The translations under genes and the position numbers were made by a program. From Spizellomyces sp. 'palustris' (lineage: Eukaryota; Chytridiomycota; Chytridiomycetes; Spizellomycetales; Spizellomycetaceae): a DNA stretch of 64,000 nt. The notes under the pieces were generated by a model that worked only from the letters and a program-made list of their open reading frames with translations, searched no databases and was not told the DNA's origin. The DNA lies in the NCBI GenBank assembly GCA_006535965.1, contig QEAR01000039.1, positions 121,186 to 185,185 of the forward strand, in the 5' to 3' direction. Of the stretch, positions 25,301 to 37,292 are shown one piece after another (positions within the stretch are counted from its first letter, which is position 1; each line of letters opens with the position of its first letter).

Positions 25301-28300
25301 CCTGTTCCCCACCACAACTCCCAAGTTGGCAAAGGTATTGATAGCCCGTTTACCCGCTAATACTGGACCCAGTGATCCATTTGATGTCTTCCCGGCTACA
25401 ACCAACTCTCTCGTGATTACTTCACCCAAGAGCACACGTACCACATCGCCGACCGACTGGCCAAACGCTTCTCGTGCTTCTTCGCCGACACTCTTTCTCA
25501 CTCCATCGATTACGGCATCAAGCACGTCCAGGCCGGTCAAAACCTCCCGACGAATTATACCAACGCGCCGACGGATTTGGCTCTCCTTCTCCAATTGCTG
25601 TTGTTGAAGTTCACGATCAGCCTTACTCAGCTTTTCTGATTTCGCACCCCCTTTCCCCTTCTTCTCCAGCTCTTTCCTCAGTTCCCGCTCCCATTTCTCT
25701 TCAGCAGTTCTCGGTCGATCATCCGCTCGTCCCGCCCCCTTTTTTACAGTTGGATCATGGAAGAGGGTGCCTTCTGGTGTTGCCCATATGTCCACATCTG
25801 TGGGAGTCACCTGTTTAACATTGTCATTATCCATGATCGACAAGCACCATGGGATCGCTTCCCGAACAACGGCTTCCGTTGCAACGTCAGTGAAAAGAAC
25901 CAATGCGGACAATGTCGCCTCTCGAATTGTGTCGGGGACCAGTGCTCCGAGTCCCCCTTCGCCCACATCATCTCCTTGTTCCTGGGTCAACCATTTCTTG
26001 ATGTATACCCCGCCGTATTCGTCCACGATGTGAGGTCCCAAAGCGGCACGGAAACACAGTCGGATCCAGATATCCTCGCCCAGAACCTCAGTAATTGACG
26101 AATGACAAGTTAATACGGCAAGATCCATTAGACTCTTCTCCACGGCCTGACGCCATTCGACAGGATGCTCTTCCTCTTCTGAGGCGGATGGCAAGACTGC
26201 ACAAAGAGCGCCAAACGCCCGATGCCCAAACTTTTCAGAACTTCTTGAAAGTTTATCGTTCCATCCGAGAGGATTCCGTTCCTTGGCTCCCGTAACAGTA
26301 ATAACATTGCCAAGGCCGAGTCGTACTAATCTCACCAATCGCTGCAATAAGCCGACGTTGTTTGTCTTCACCATCCGCGACACAGCCGCATACGTTTCCC
26401 GACGTATTTGATGGTGAGCAGACTGGACCAGTCCCCACGAAAGAGCCGCTGCCAAAGAGAGCTGGTTTTTTGTACTATCCGATGCACCAGCCATATTGAA
26501 CCATTCGTCGTTCTCAACGATTGCAATAACAACGCGTATAAATTGTCTCTGCTCATCGACAGTTGGTAACAGCTTAGTGTAATACTTGTCGTTCAGTACA
26601 AATGATTTTTGCGGTGGGGACGTAAGGAGATTGGCGAAGAAGGACGTTTTCTCCAAATCAGCTCCTAGTATAGAAAAAGTTACAACCCATGGTGAATCGG
26701 TCAATCGGGCTATATGCCAGAGCCAATCCATCGCATCACTCACCAACGACAACCTTCTTTTGCGCACGTTCCCATTGAACAACCTCTTGTAGCCATCCCA
26801 CGCCATAGTATCCTTCGACGAGCGCCGGAGTCTCCTTCTTCGGGTCCAGCAACGCTACTCCAGCCGCCTGCACCTTCCCAACAATCTTGATGATAGCATC
26901 AACAAGTTTGGAAAGCCCATCATGTAATGCCACTAGAGCACTACCCTTGACAGCATTCGCCAATAATCCCAAAAATGCTCGCCGTGTTCCACTTTTCGCG
27001 TCGCTAACTCCGGAGGTTAGATACTGCAAGAGTGAGGTGACGACCTTTACATCGGGGGACGGTGATGTTAGATATCCATGAACATGGGGGGCTAAGGCTT
27101 GGAATAACACGTGTAAGGACGTCTCGTTTGACTCTTTAGTGGAGAGGGCAGGTGCACTCTCGATCAATTTCCGAGAAACTGCAGGGAGTGCTGGTATGTG
27201 GGATAATGCGGTATAATACATTTGTCTCTGTTCAGCAGAAGGTGCCTTGCTCCCAAAAGCCTTCATAGCAACATCTACAACCTTCGCAAGCTCTCCTTCG
27301 TCCGCACTCTTGGAACAGAGCGTCTGGAAGAAATTCGCTGCATCAGAGCGAACACTCTCATTCGTCGACTTCATGTTGTTGAACAGCGTATCAGCGAACT
27401 TTGCGCGGAAAATACTACTGAGATCAAATTGTACGTGGCGGGCAGTGTGATCAAGAACCCGAATAACAACTTCCGGCGACCGGAGCAATAAACGTTCACC
27501 GGCCGCAACGATCTCTTTTTGAAAAACGTCCGGTGTGAAGTAGTGCTGGAAGCACGTAGAAAGGCTGGTGAGATACGGTACAGGGACAGCTGCTCGGGAG
27601 GGTAGGATAGCTTTGGTGTAGAAGGTAATGATGGCGTTCTGCAAAACAGGAAGGATTAGGTTTCCAGGTAAGTTGAAAGTGGATTTAGGTGTATACCAAC
27701 CTTGTATTTATTGACAACATCCAAGTAGTTGCTCTTTATCGCAACGTTTAGACAATTTCCAAGGAGCACACAAATTTTCGTGCCTTCCTTGCCATCCACC
27801 ACCGACGGCGTCAACAACGTTCCTAGTATCAGATCGATGCCCTCCGCTCCAGCACTCCGCACAGCCTTTTCTGTAGCGATAACAGTCCTGCCAAACATGG
27901 CCTTGCTACGGCACCCATCCGAAGTCGCAGATGCATCAAGTAACGTCACATGTAGCCCAAGTAAGGTTTTCCACACATATGACCCGCTATAGGTCGACAG
28001 ATCTGGCTTGAAAGCTGAGGACGATGACAATGAAAATCGGATCAGGCGGGCAGTCCAAGATGCGTAGTTGTACAGTATCGAGGGGGCCATCGTCGAGCTG
28101 TAACGAAACCATGAACGTCAAACGCGATCCTGCTTTTAGTATTGTGAGTTCATAAACTCACATGTTTCCCTTCAGCTCTCTCTCCAACAATTTTGCTGTT
28201 CCTTTCATGAACGGCGCATCTAGCGGCTGGCCAGTTTTGGCTTGAGCCTTTTCAAACAAAGCCTGTAGAACAGCGTAAACAGCCTTCCGCGAGGCCGTGT

Positions 28301-28645
28301 CCTCAAACCGAGGCACCGTCAAGAGGAGATGCTGCACAATAGCAGGGAGGAGTGCATCCGCAAAGTCTATTGGTAGATAAGGTGTTGGTATCTAACAATA
28401 TACTGTAACGCGGGCCAAGAAACGAACCCACCCTCGGAACTGATCTTCTTTGCAAGTCCTTTAAGAACAGATACCCTCCTGCGCGTACTAGCTGCCCCAA
28501 CACCCGGAATAAAAATATGTGGAACAAACTCTTCCCAAGGTAACTCGAGTTGTGCAGCCGTCAACGTTGTCGCCGCATGGTCCTCGTCTTCGTCACCTAC
28601 GATATCGACATAGTCAGGCATATCGGCCGGGTTGCCCATACTCAT
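19342..28645 (-). CDS. GCN1: GCN1 ribosome-associated activator of GCN2
   Basis: A giant HEAT-repeat protein, roughly 2,500-2,700 residues over many exons. It binds stalled or collided ribosomes and hands deacylated-tRNA signals to the kinase GCN2. The longest exon, about 21.77-24.20 kb, encodes tandem HEAT repeats with the eEF3-like block ([57 protein letters not shown]) and the GCN2-binding region. There, [20 protein letters not shown] contains the arginine essential in yeast Gcn1. The start [20 protein letters not shown] at 28645 is acidic, and the end [24 protein letters not shown] is at 19342. Several small introns interrupt the 5' third (near 28.1, 27.7, 26.8 and 25.1 kb) and the 3' end (near 21.0, 20.7, 20.2, 19.9 and 19.6 kb). 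No breaks were seen. Confidence 0.93.
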
Positions 28646-29336
28646 CCACCTCGCAGTTCAATGGGCAACTGGGGAATGGAGACAACGAGACAAAAAGAAA
28701 GCAAGCCGTAGGTCTCCCTTTTGCTGTACTTTTGCAGCGGGATAGTTGAGAGTTGTCAGATCGACCAAGTTTCGCTGTGGACTTACCCACCATTGTCATG
28801 GCAACTTGCAGTGGTTTAGCACTCTGTTACGTAACCATAATTAGCCAAAGTTTGTTTTAACTTCCACAGCCAACGACGACCGCAATTGCAGCCTTGCAAC
28901 AGTTTTTGGAGTGTAGGTGAAGCATTCTTTTTTACCATCATAAATCAAGAGTTCAAAATAGAATAGGTCCAAGTTTCAGACAGACTGAAGGGATCTTTGG
29001 TTTATCGTTGCGATCCATGCCGTAAGAGTTCTTTGTCGGAATGATTATCGGGGCAGTCCCCTTTTTGAACACCTGGACGACGACGACAACGTCTTTCCAA
29101 TCAAACATCGCTTGTGATGAGATTCCAAACGACAAAAAACGTCAAAAGCAACTCGGCGCCGATCTGTCCGGAGGGCGCGCTTCTTATGGGCTTTGGAACA
29201 TCAAAATTTATAAAACCTTTTTTTGCGCTTCTTTGACGGCCATCAACCGGCTCGACTTGAAGAGTTTGGGGCTGCTGTGCAAAAGTAAACGATCAAAGCA
29301 AAAGGACATGTCAACCCTACTCACCTTTAATCACTC
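28646..29336. other. Divergent promoter between GCN1 and expansin-like gene
   Basis: Plus- and minus-strand frames are short and unrecognised. A likely core promoter for the expansin-like gene is the run aaaatttataaaac near 29201-29215. Nothing else stands out. Confidence 0.5.
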
Positions 29337-30381
29337 ATGTCCTTTTCCAAAAACCTCATCCTTTTCATTTTCTCAGTACCTTGCATCGTTTCCGCAACGC
29401 AGGCCCAATATGGATGTATGACCCATTACACGCCGTGGATCGGACAGGGAGCGTGTGGATTCGATGCAGCTGGACTGCTATACCCCATAGAACCACCTAA
29501 AGAGGAATCACAGCGATATATTGTTGCAGTCAATCATGAGCAGTACATGGGGAGCGAATTGTGTGGGGCTTGCGTCGAGGTGTGCATTCCCGACAAAGTA
29601 CAAACTACCATCATTTTTTTTTTTTGCTTAACAACTTGTATTCTAAAGATCACAGGCCCGACAGGCGCAACCGTCACAGCTCGCATGACAGATAAATGCC
29701 CAGGCTGCTCAAGAGGCGATCTCGATGTGTCGCCCGATACATTTGCCCAGCTCGCGGATCCAAATGTTGGTAAAGTCCAAATATCTTGGGAAATCGTGCC
29801 GTGTCCTGCAACCTCCTTGAACGACATGCGGTACCTCGTGACTGAAGGAAGTACGGTGGATTGGTTGGAGATTAGAGTAGAGAAACCCATCTTGCCCGTC
29901 GTTGGATTGTCAGTGCAGACTGTGGAATCGGTCAAGGCCCTCGAGCGAAATGCAGCAAACGGATGGGTGGGCGTGGGACTGAAACTTGATGGAGAACAGA
30001 TGGATGTCAAAGTGGATTTTGTAGATGGGTCGAGTGTCATCCAGGTGAGAGCTATAGAGATGGCTCTTGCTAGTGCAAGGCTCATGCTTTGGTCCATTCA
30101 ACATGCAGACTGGAATACCCATATCAGCGTCCTCACAAGGGAACCTTGTCGCTCCAAAAAGTGCTGGCACACGACAGGGCGGGAGCGGGTACGTCCCAGA
30201 TAGTGTCATGCGAGTTACATCGACAGATCCAAAGGCTCGCAACTGCTCTGCTTCTGCCGGCGACGGGTGGAGTCCACCTGTAACCCAACAACAGAATGAC
30301 GGCTTTACACTTCGTGGACGCTTCTTGCCATTCCTATTGTCCATGGGTGCGCTCTCGGTGGTCCTTGCGGACGCTCAATGA
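29337..30381 (+). CDS. Secreted expansin-like (DPBB) protein, probably GPI-anchored
   Basis: Three exons (29337-29579, 29649-30044, 30109-30381) give 303 residues. Residues 1-23 are a signal peptide (LILFIFSVPCIVSATQA). A double-psi beta-barrel follows: MTHYTPWIGQGACGFDAAG, GSELCGACVEITGPTGATVTARMTDKCPGC, then SRGDLDVSPDTFAQLADP. These match fungal expansin-like/loosenin proteins that loosen polysaccharide networks without hydrolysis. A second beta-rich part (EGSTVDWLEIRV, VGVGLKLDGEQMDVKVDF) resembles the family C-terminal carbohydrate-binding domain. The last exon adds a low-complexity linker and ends in a hydrophobic tail (FLPFLLSMGALSVVLADAQ) that could be a GPI signal. A poly-T tract lies in intron 1. 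Role in the fungal wall or on plant material is inferred. Confidence 0.8.
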
Positions 30382-30530
30382 CTCGTCCAACGACCGTCGA
30401 TCGCGAACCTCCAATGAAAAAGGACATAAGATACACTAGCACCATTTATTTAGGCGCAACTTCTATGTACATAAACACCGTGGTTTTAATCTAGATCTAC
30501 ATTACAACTAGCACTAATTAACAAGAATTT

Positions 30531-32140
30531 TCATTCATTTACACCATTGAGCCTCCTCCAAAGAACTCTCCAGGGTGGCGGCTTAGGAAGCACGCCCTTG
30601 TCTTTACTATGAGTGCGATCACACGCACCGCAATAGTATGTGTGTCCCTTGCGATCAAAGGACATGTCTGAGCCAGATTCCTGCACGTAGGACCAAGATG
30701 TATCCTTGGTGGGCTCCTGACGACTACAACCGGGCCCACGCATACGGGGCTCCGACATGGATTTTCGTATTAATCCTTCGGACGGCTGGTGAATAATCAC
30801 TGAGGAAGTATCATCATCGTCGTTTTCCCTATCATCAATGACTAGCACACTGATATCAGAGTCCGATGCATCCTCGTCAGCAAGGGACGCTAGGCACTGA
30901 GCATACGAAGATCCCGGTACAACCGCGGTATCCCGTGAAATGTCGTTGATGACCATTGACGTTCGCGGTTCTCCCGTTCTGAGCGTCGGAGGAGCCGCAT
31001 CCAGAGTCTCCCAATCCATTAAAGTGCCATTAAGCGATTCTCTCTGCTGATTTCGCGCGCGAAAGAGAGAAAAGTATGATATACTGCGTCGAATGCTTCG
31101 CATAGCTTCCACAACATTCTTTTTAGATGCAGTGTGGCGCACCGGCATTGAGCAGCTGGCTGTGCTACGTCGCGGAACAATCGTGTCTATGCTCTCTCTG
31201 TCTAGTGAAAACATCCTGCTTCCTGCACTCGGTAGTGCATCATTGTCACGAGGACGTGGTGGCATTTGAGCAAGGGCCGACATTGATGGTGATGACTGCA
31301 TGCGGGTGACGGAGCGCGAAAGTGGTTTGGGGGAAAGAGGTAAGCTCACTACAGTATTCGTTTCGTCTTCATAGACTCGCTCTTCGTATGATGTCAGCCC
31401 GCTCAGCACCATCATGCTGCCTGCTGTTGTGGAAGGCGCTGATGTATTCGCTGAAGAAAACGAATCTCGTTGATTCAGTGCCAAGTCCCGCAACTGCTCT
31501 TCGAGTGTTGCAGTCTGAGCCTGTTCGGAGGCCGGCAAAGTGCATGATGAAAGAGACAAATCTACTGTACTGCTGTTTCTCCCATTGTCGATGCTCGTCG
31601 TCGCTGGGCGCTTTCGACGGAGGTTAATGCTCGGCGCTCGTATTGACAGCGACTTGCCGCCCCCAGATCTACTCTCGGTAGACGGTTTGCGTGCGACTGT
31701 GCATTGGTCCTCGACTAAATGCTTTCGAGAAGGAACAGAAGACACTACCACTACCGAGGCAGTAGCGATAGTGTCCTGCTGAGAAAGAGGAGCTTTTCCA
31801 TTAGCCGTAGATCTTTTCCGCCTTACTCGTCGAGACGATTTCCGCGATGGACGTGGATAGGATAGAAAGTCACGGAGGAACTGACACAAGTCGGCAAAGG
31901 AGGAACGATGAAGGTGATCATATGCAGATCGGCGGCTTAGTGTAGAGGGAGTACGAGAGAGCGTGGAATTCGATACGTTGTGCTGTGAACGTTTCCCTGC
32001 GGTCTTTGGCCTGCTTTGCAACAAAAGACATTACGGTTTAATCAACGGTTTATAACTGATGCAGCAGCAAAAACGTACCTGTCCCGCTTCTTTTTCCTGC
32101 TCGGTACGGGAGGCAAGGGGAGGTCAGCTGGACGTGACAT
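30531..32140 (-). CDS. Unknown Ser-rich protein with C-terminal CxxC motif
   Basis: Two exons (32079-32140 and 30531-32013, intron ending AAAG) give 514 residues. The chosen start reads MSRPADLPLPPVPSRKKKRD. Most of the chain is Ser/Thr/Arg-rich and probably disordered, with basic clusters (RKSSRRVRRKR) and acidic ones (DDRENDDDDTSSV) that look like phospho-regulated linkers. The best-ordered pieces are FADLCQFLRDFLSYPRPSRK near residue 65 and the tail KGHTYYCGACDRTHSKDKG, where CGAC plus two His could bind a metal. I do not recognise the family; no catalytic, membrane or signal sequence is visible. Confidence 0.65.
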
Positions 32141-32999
32141 TCTATGACGACCTGCAAGTAGCCGAACGCTCTGCATCGGAGCAAAGTGCAACGGGGAAGG
32201 TTCTTGTAGGAAAACGTTCCTTTGGCAATACGACAAATGGTCGGAAGCTTTCCCTTCAAAAACGGTTCCCCTTCAAGAAGGGTTTAGGAATCTCGCGCGT
32301 GGGAAAATCACCAAGTTGCTGTGAGTCAATTTGTGGGATCCATGGTTGATTGTTCCAAAAAAGGAATAATTGAACAAGGACAGGAGGAATGGGAAAATAA
32401 CTTTTTTTAAAAAGGGGCGATTGGTTAAACTGCGCCCATGGACATGTATCCATCAGAGTAACGATGACGTAAAATCTCATACTTGTGTTTTGCATGTGAT
32501 TTGTATTGGAACGCATTGGATTGTTGTCTTTTAGAGACAATCCGGAACGAGCCCTTATCACGTTGATCGGACGTCACGCCAGACGTCAGTCGGACAAATC
32601 ATTTGATGTGCGCAATGGTCAATCTGCTGTTTATGGCATTGGACTATGGCCGTTCTTGCATGGCGTTTGATTTATCACAGGATCAACACTTGCCTTGGGT
32701 ATTGGAGCAGGTGGGAGCAGGTAACGCCATGCTTTGGATGGGGGGTTGTGCTGCTGGTTGTAAAAGGACAAGGACGATTTGAGCCGCAAGGGAAGGGCGC
32801 ACATGCAGAATGCTCAGTGTGACTTTGCATTCAGTTAACGTGACTGTATCGCACAGCGATATGGTGACATGACGTGACGGTGGGTGCGTCGTCCGTCCGG
32901 TAAGCCCGTCCAGCGCAGTGTCCAGCGACGGTTTTTAGGAAACGGTTCTCGCGAAGTGATTTGCAAGACGAAACATGACAAGCACTCTTGTGTATATAC
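32141..32999. other. Intergenic region
   Basis: No convincing gene. It contains a small inverted repeat at 32847-32861 (TATCGC-aca-GCGATA). It includes the promoter of the Ser-rich gene on one side and the flank of the HTH fragment on the other. Confidence 0.5.
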
Positions 33000-33013
33000 C
33001 CATTGATTGACAG

Positions 33014-33353
33014 ACGACATTCCAAATGCAGACAGCTCAAGAGTCTAAATCTGCTTTGGCTCGTTCGACAAGTCGCTCCGAGCTACCCAACTCTTGTCCG
33101 ATGGCAGATTATTGGCGCTCACAAGAAGGGGGCTAGCACCCGTCGCATCAGTCGGGAATTTGGTATTTGCAAGAGTACTGTCTTTGGAACCATCCAGCGG
33201 TACAAAGAGACAGGAACTGCAGCGCCAAGAAAGCGAACTGGCCGCCCAAAGAAAGTGAAACGATTTGTTGCCGAGCCCTCAGACGACCGGGCGCCTGTGG
33301 AGAATGCAATAACCGTTGAGGGTGTAGGCTCAACAAATGATGCAGAATACTAA
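33014..33353 (+). pseudogene. Solo Tc1/paired-like helix-turn-helix, possibly frameshifted
   Basis: The open frame encodes LVRWQIIGAHKKGASTRRIS, then REFGICKSTVFGTIQRYKETG, then RKRTGRPKKVKRF. This is the paired-like HTH found at the N-terminus of Tc1/mariner transposases, including the GRPKK DNA-binding turn. No DDE catalytic domain follows; the frame stops after a short acidic tail. No ATG opens this frame. An ATG at 33026 opens the neighbouring frame (MQTAQESKSALARS...SELP), and the two frames overlap at the LP residues, as a one-base frameshift would cause. Alternatives are an upstream exon joined at the TTGACAG acceptor ending at 33013, or a domesticated DNA-binding protein. No terminal inverted repeats were found nearby. 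Confidence 0.5.
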
Positions 33354-33894
33354 ATGTATAGAACTGGGTCTGGTACTAAAAGCCCCTCAACTCGGTCTAT
33401 TGGCGGAGGGAAATAGTGGTCTTTTTGTTCAGGTCGCTCTTGAAGCAAAAGAGCAATTCATTTCTGGTGTTCTGCCGAACTTCAAGTACTCACAAGTACG
33501 GTAGTAGGCATGGGAAACATTGTAACAAAAATTGTGAAATCGATTGTAAATACGCACAAACTGGCTGCACATATGGCCCTTGAATCGACGGGCATGCTTG
33601 TTGCGCGGTCGCTCATCGTCAAATATGGCGGGCACGGTCTTCCTCACTGCCCTGCTGGTCATGGCTGCTAATGGTCGGCTACAGTTGATAGGATTTCAGC
33701 ATAGTAAGGTCGGAAATTTAGCATCGTATCAGCATGATCTTCTGGACGAGCGAGTACAAGCGTATGTAGTGAGACAAGGAGCTCTAGGAAATAGCAATGA
33801 TAGCAAGGAAATGGAAATGAACAAAACTGGATTGATGTATGCCATATACAAAATGCAAACAGGCTCATCTAAAGATTGCTACCCCATCATTTCT
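33354..33894. other. Intergenic region
   Basis: No gene supported. A long plus-strand frame beginning here runs antisense through the glyoxalase-fold gene and has no domain of its own. Confidence 0.5.
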
Positions 33895-34476
33895 TTACTC
33901 TTCGACTGGGCCATGCGGCTCGACTTCATATATAGCAAACTTATTCCCTTCGGTATCCCTCAACCAGGCACAATACCCAATAATATCCTGCTCCCATCCA
34001 AACTTGAACTTTGGCCTCACAACGCTCCCATCCACCTTGACCGCCTCCTCGCATGCCTTTTCAATATTGTCCACGTAAAAGTGAAGCATTGGCCCTTCCA
34101 CGTCCTTGCAAGTGCCTTCTGCCCCTGCAATGGGTGCATCCACCTTCTTGAATGCTCCAAACACCGGATGGAGGTGGTTCTTGTCTCGATTGATCAAGAG
34201 GTAGTCCCATTCAGAATATTCAGGCGTCTTTTGGTACGACCAATCAAAGAGCAACTTGTAGAAAGCTTTGGCTCGAGAAACGTGTTGACATGGGATTTCG
34301 AAATAGATGAGAGAGCCCGACAGCGGCGGAGGTCTGTCCCTCGAAGGAGCTGGGACGCCGAAAATGGGTGCGACGATATCCAGAGGTGGAAGTGGAGCGT
34401 CAGGATTTTTTTGGGGATCCAGCATGGCACTAAGTGGACTCTGTTCAGGCCTGCTCATGTTGGCTGTTGATTCCAA
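33895..34476 (-). CDS. Glyoxalase/VOC-fold protein
   Basis: Intronless, 193 residues, with ATG at 34476 (an internal ATG at residue 7 is also possible). After a Pro-rich N-terminus the chain follows one vicinal-oxygen-chelate module: SGSLIYFEIPCQHVSRAKAF with YKLLFDWSYQKTPE, then HLHPVFGAFKKVDAP, then GPMLHFYVDNIEKACEEAVK, then DIIGYCAWLRDTEGNKFAIY ending in E. This matches the domain family that includes glyoxalase I and bleomycin-resistance proteins, and resembles bacterial-type VOC proteins of unknown substrate. The metal ligands usually found at strand starts are only partly recognisable, so enzyme activity is uncertain. The antisense strand is open for 296 codons, but only this strand shows a domain. 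Confidence 0.82.
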   Translation of the reverse strand: MESTANMSRPEQSPLSAMLDPQKNPDAPLPPLDIVAPIFGVPAPSRDRPPPLSGSLIYFEIPCQHVSRAKAFYKLLFDWSYQKTPEYSEWDYLLINRDKNHLHPVFGAFKKVDAPIAGAEGTCKDVEGPMLHFYVDNIEKACEEAVKVDGSVVRPKFKFGWEQDIIGYCAWLRDTEGNKFAIYEVEPHGPVEE

Positions 34477-34648
34477 AATATGTTATGCGTGTTGATTTGC
34501 TTGTTTGACGAGGAGGGGGACGCTTTGGGGACAAGTAAACATGTATAGCCAAAGATATGTGTGTGTATTGGGCAATAATCGATACGTAAAAAAAAAGACC
34601 CCCCCATCACATCACGCTAAAAGAGTTCCTTTTGCCCATAATCCCATC

Positions 34649-36965
34649 TCACACTGGCTCAGGATTCAGAGACTCAATCCATCGATCCCTTGCTGCTACT
34701 GACGAGGCAGAAAAGTGATATGTCTTGCCCTTCTTCAACGTCACCGTAACACTAAACATGCTAGTTCCGCGATCACCTAAAATACATGGCATGAGGACAA
34801 GCACAGCAACGAATGCATTGGTTCATTTCTAACCATCTTTCCCAGCAATCACATCCGCCTTTACAAAATCCCTCAACTGCAGTGTCCGATATTGCAAAGT
34901 GGGTTTGGGAAGCTTCACATTTTTGCTCGGATTTAACAAGAAAGCCAAGTCCACAGGTTCGTGAGCGTCCTTTAAAACTTTTGTCACAATGAAAACGTCT
35001 TTGAGGAGATATAGTCGGACGGATTTGCGGGAGGTTACAGAGCCGTTGGAGTTTATCTTGACCTTGTCAACTGTCTCCTCAATGAGGATATGCTGACCTC
35101 GTTTGAGAATGATCTTTAAGCCATCGTATGAAAATTAAAAAAAAAAGACATTGACAAGGAACAAATCGACCAGTAGACATACCGCAGGTGGGATATTGGC
35201 TATATGAACCAACATTGAGATCAGATTTTCCCAATTATCCTGTGCTGCCGCCATGTCAGCCGACAACTTTGATATGTCGCTAACCGTCGTCAAAAACTCT
35301 TGCACTTGGCCTGCTTCCGCTAGTTCTATTGCAAAGCTCACGGTCAGTAAAATCACACGAGTCGCATATCAGGTAGCCATATCGGTATGCGAACCTTCAT
35401 ATAACATGACATATTGAGTCAACCGTCCAAAAGGTGCCTTCATCAACTCGTACAGAGATCGTCCGCCGCATTGCTTATCGAGCTGTGCATGCGTCGCAAA
35501 GTCTCGGAATTTGGAGCTCTCGCGCAAGCACTTTTGAATTTCCCACATTGCAGCGCAGAAATTGTCAGCGTATTGCGTGTACAGCTGTTGAAGCGTTGGG
35601 GTCTGTACAGGACAGGGGAGGCAGGTTAATCATGTACCCTTAGTGTTTGACTGGTATTCCACAGAATCAACTGACCAAAGCATCCAGAGCTTTCATTGAA
35701 TAATCCACCACATTGCCCGCATTGGCCATTTCCATGGCCGCTTTCACCTCATTCTGCCACTGCACACTAAACAAATGCAGTGGACTCAAGTTTGCAAAAA
35801 TAGTCTTTATCTGATCTTCCTTCAAGACCTGACTTTTGCCCTTTGGTGGGGCGATCAACGGTCGCACATAGACCTCCATAATGGACTGGAGAGTCTCCAT
35901 GTAACGCAATTCTGTACAATACAGCTCATCGAGAACTCCGAGGAATCCAAGAGTGCACTCCTGCGAATCAAAAGAGAGCCCATGTTGCAAAGACATTGGT
36001 ACGATCTTCTTGAATGTATCTGACAAATCTACTTCACGGAGGTCGGATATCGTAGAGATTGGCCGACCGCCTGGCTTCAATTTCGGAGGCTCGGTGCTCA
36101 ATCGAGGTGGTTGAATAGGAGCATTAAACGATGAGGTGGATGCTGAACGGTCTCGGCCGGGCATCAACCCGTCGGACGCCCCACCATCGGGCAGTTGTCC
36201 ACGTACAGCGGGTTGAGGTCCCAGCCGCTGAGCTCCCTGTTGTTGGACAGCACATGGGGGCGCAGAGATACGTCGATTTTGAGCAACAGTGGATTGAAGG
36301 GGCGATGGATGCATTCGTGGACCAGCCGAAGAGGGCCTTTGAATCAGTGCAGGGGGTTCAATGGGTATAAAGGTGGAAGCCGGCCGGTATGATGACTCTG
36401 CATACGATATTCTCGGTGAGGCACTAGGAGATGGGGCACCGCTCATATATGGTGCTGGGGAAGGTGGTGATGGCGTGTAATAGACAAACGCCGAGTCTTG
36501 TGGTGATGGACTTGGGGACCGTGAGATCATTGGAGGGCCAGATGAGCCAGGTGGGACAACCAGTAATGGCATACTGGATGCGTACCGCGGTTGCTCTGGG
36601 GCTCTTTCTACAGCTTGGACCGGCCTCAAATGGGATTGATATTCGAGCGGTAGAGGAGGCGCCGAGGGTTCCAGTGAAGACGCTGAGGATTTCTGAATTT
36701 TTGGAGGCTGGATTGGTACCGGCAATGCCAATCCCCCCGGAGGGCCACCAACCGGTTCCCTCAAATTAGACCGTGAGACTCCACCTCCCGGGGTCACTGG
36801 TCGTCCCCGTCCAGCATCTGCAGTATCTGATCTTGGTCTCCCCATGTCCGTAGATACCGGGCGTAATCGGTGTTGCGCAGCCTCAATGACTGCCATAGAC
36901 ACCCCTGGGACGCCTCGCATATTGATGCCCATAGCTCGCCCTAGCGGCATGCTCTTCCCCATCAT
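34649..36965 (-). CDS. Rho guanine-nucleotide exchange factor (DH-PH)
   Basis: Multi-exon. The first long exon encodes about 300 residues of Pro/Ser-rich disordered sequence with repeated PP and PxxP motifs (PVPIQPPKIQ, APIQPPRLSTEPPKL). The DH domain begins at GFLGVLDELYCTELRYMETL with VYVRPLIAPP, and continues through QDQIKTIF-type helices (KEDQIKTIFANLSPLHLF), APFGRLTQYVMLYE and NWENLISMLVHIANIPP. A PH domain follows: ILKRGQHILIEETVDKV, SVRLYLLKDVFIVTK, and finally TYHFSASSVAARDRWIESLN before the stop at 34649. Such proteins activate Rho/Cdc42 GTPases at membranes. The 5' end is uncertain: the frame stays open upstream to about 37170 without an ATG (NPFTFLIKFQSPKPSSP), so an earlier exon is likely. 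Next to the Ste20-type kinase on the same strand. Confidence 0.82.
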
Positions 36966-37292
36966 CGCCCCGTCCGATACCCGCGTCGCTGATCTCTTCC
37001 CGTACGTTGCTGTTGGATCAATATGAGCGAGATCGGCGCGGATCGACGCTCTAGCGGCCGCCGAGACCTGTGGACCGACTGGGGACGATGGTTTTGGACT
37101 CTGGAACTTGATAAGGAAAGTGAACGGATTAAGTTGGTTCCATATATTCGACTGGGAATTTCAACAAATTACCTTGTTATACTGCTGCCACCAATCATCG
37201 CCACGGCTACCCAACCGACACAAAAGGAAGAAGAACAACAAAAGATATTACCATATCACTCAAACATTGCATACTTGACGCAGCATACTGTC

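Noticed and set aside
29534-30097. 187-codon minus-strand frame
   Set aside because: Antisense to the expansin-like exons, which carry the signal peptide and DPBB motifs.
33580-34470. 296-codon plus-strand open frame
   Set aside because: It runs antisense through the glyoxalase-fold gene. Only the minus strand encodes a recognisable domain; this frame is a mirror of its codon pattern.
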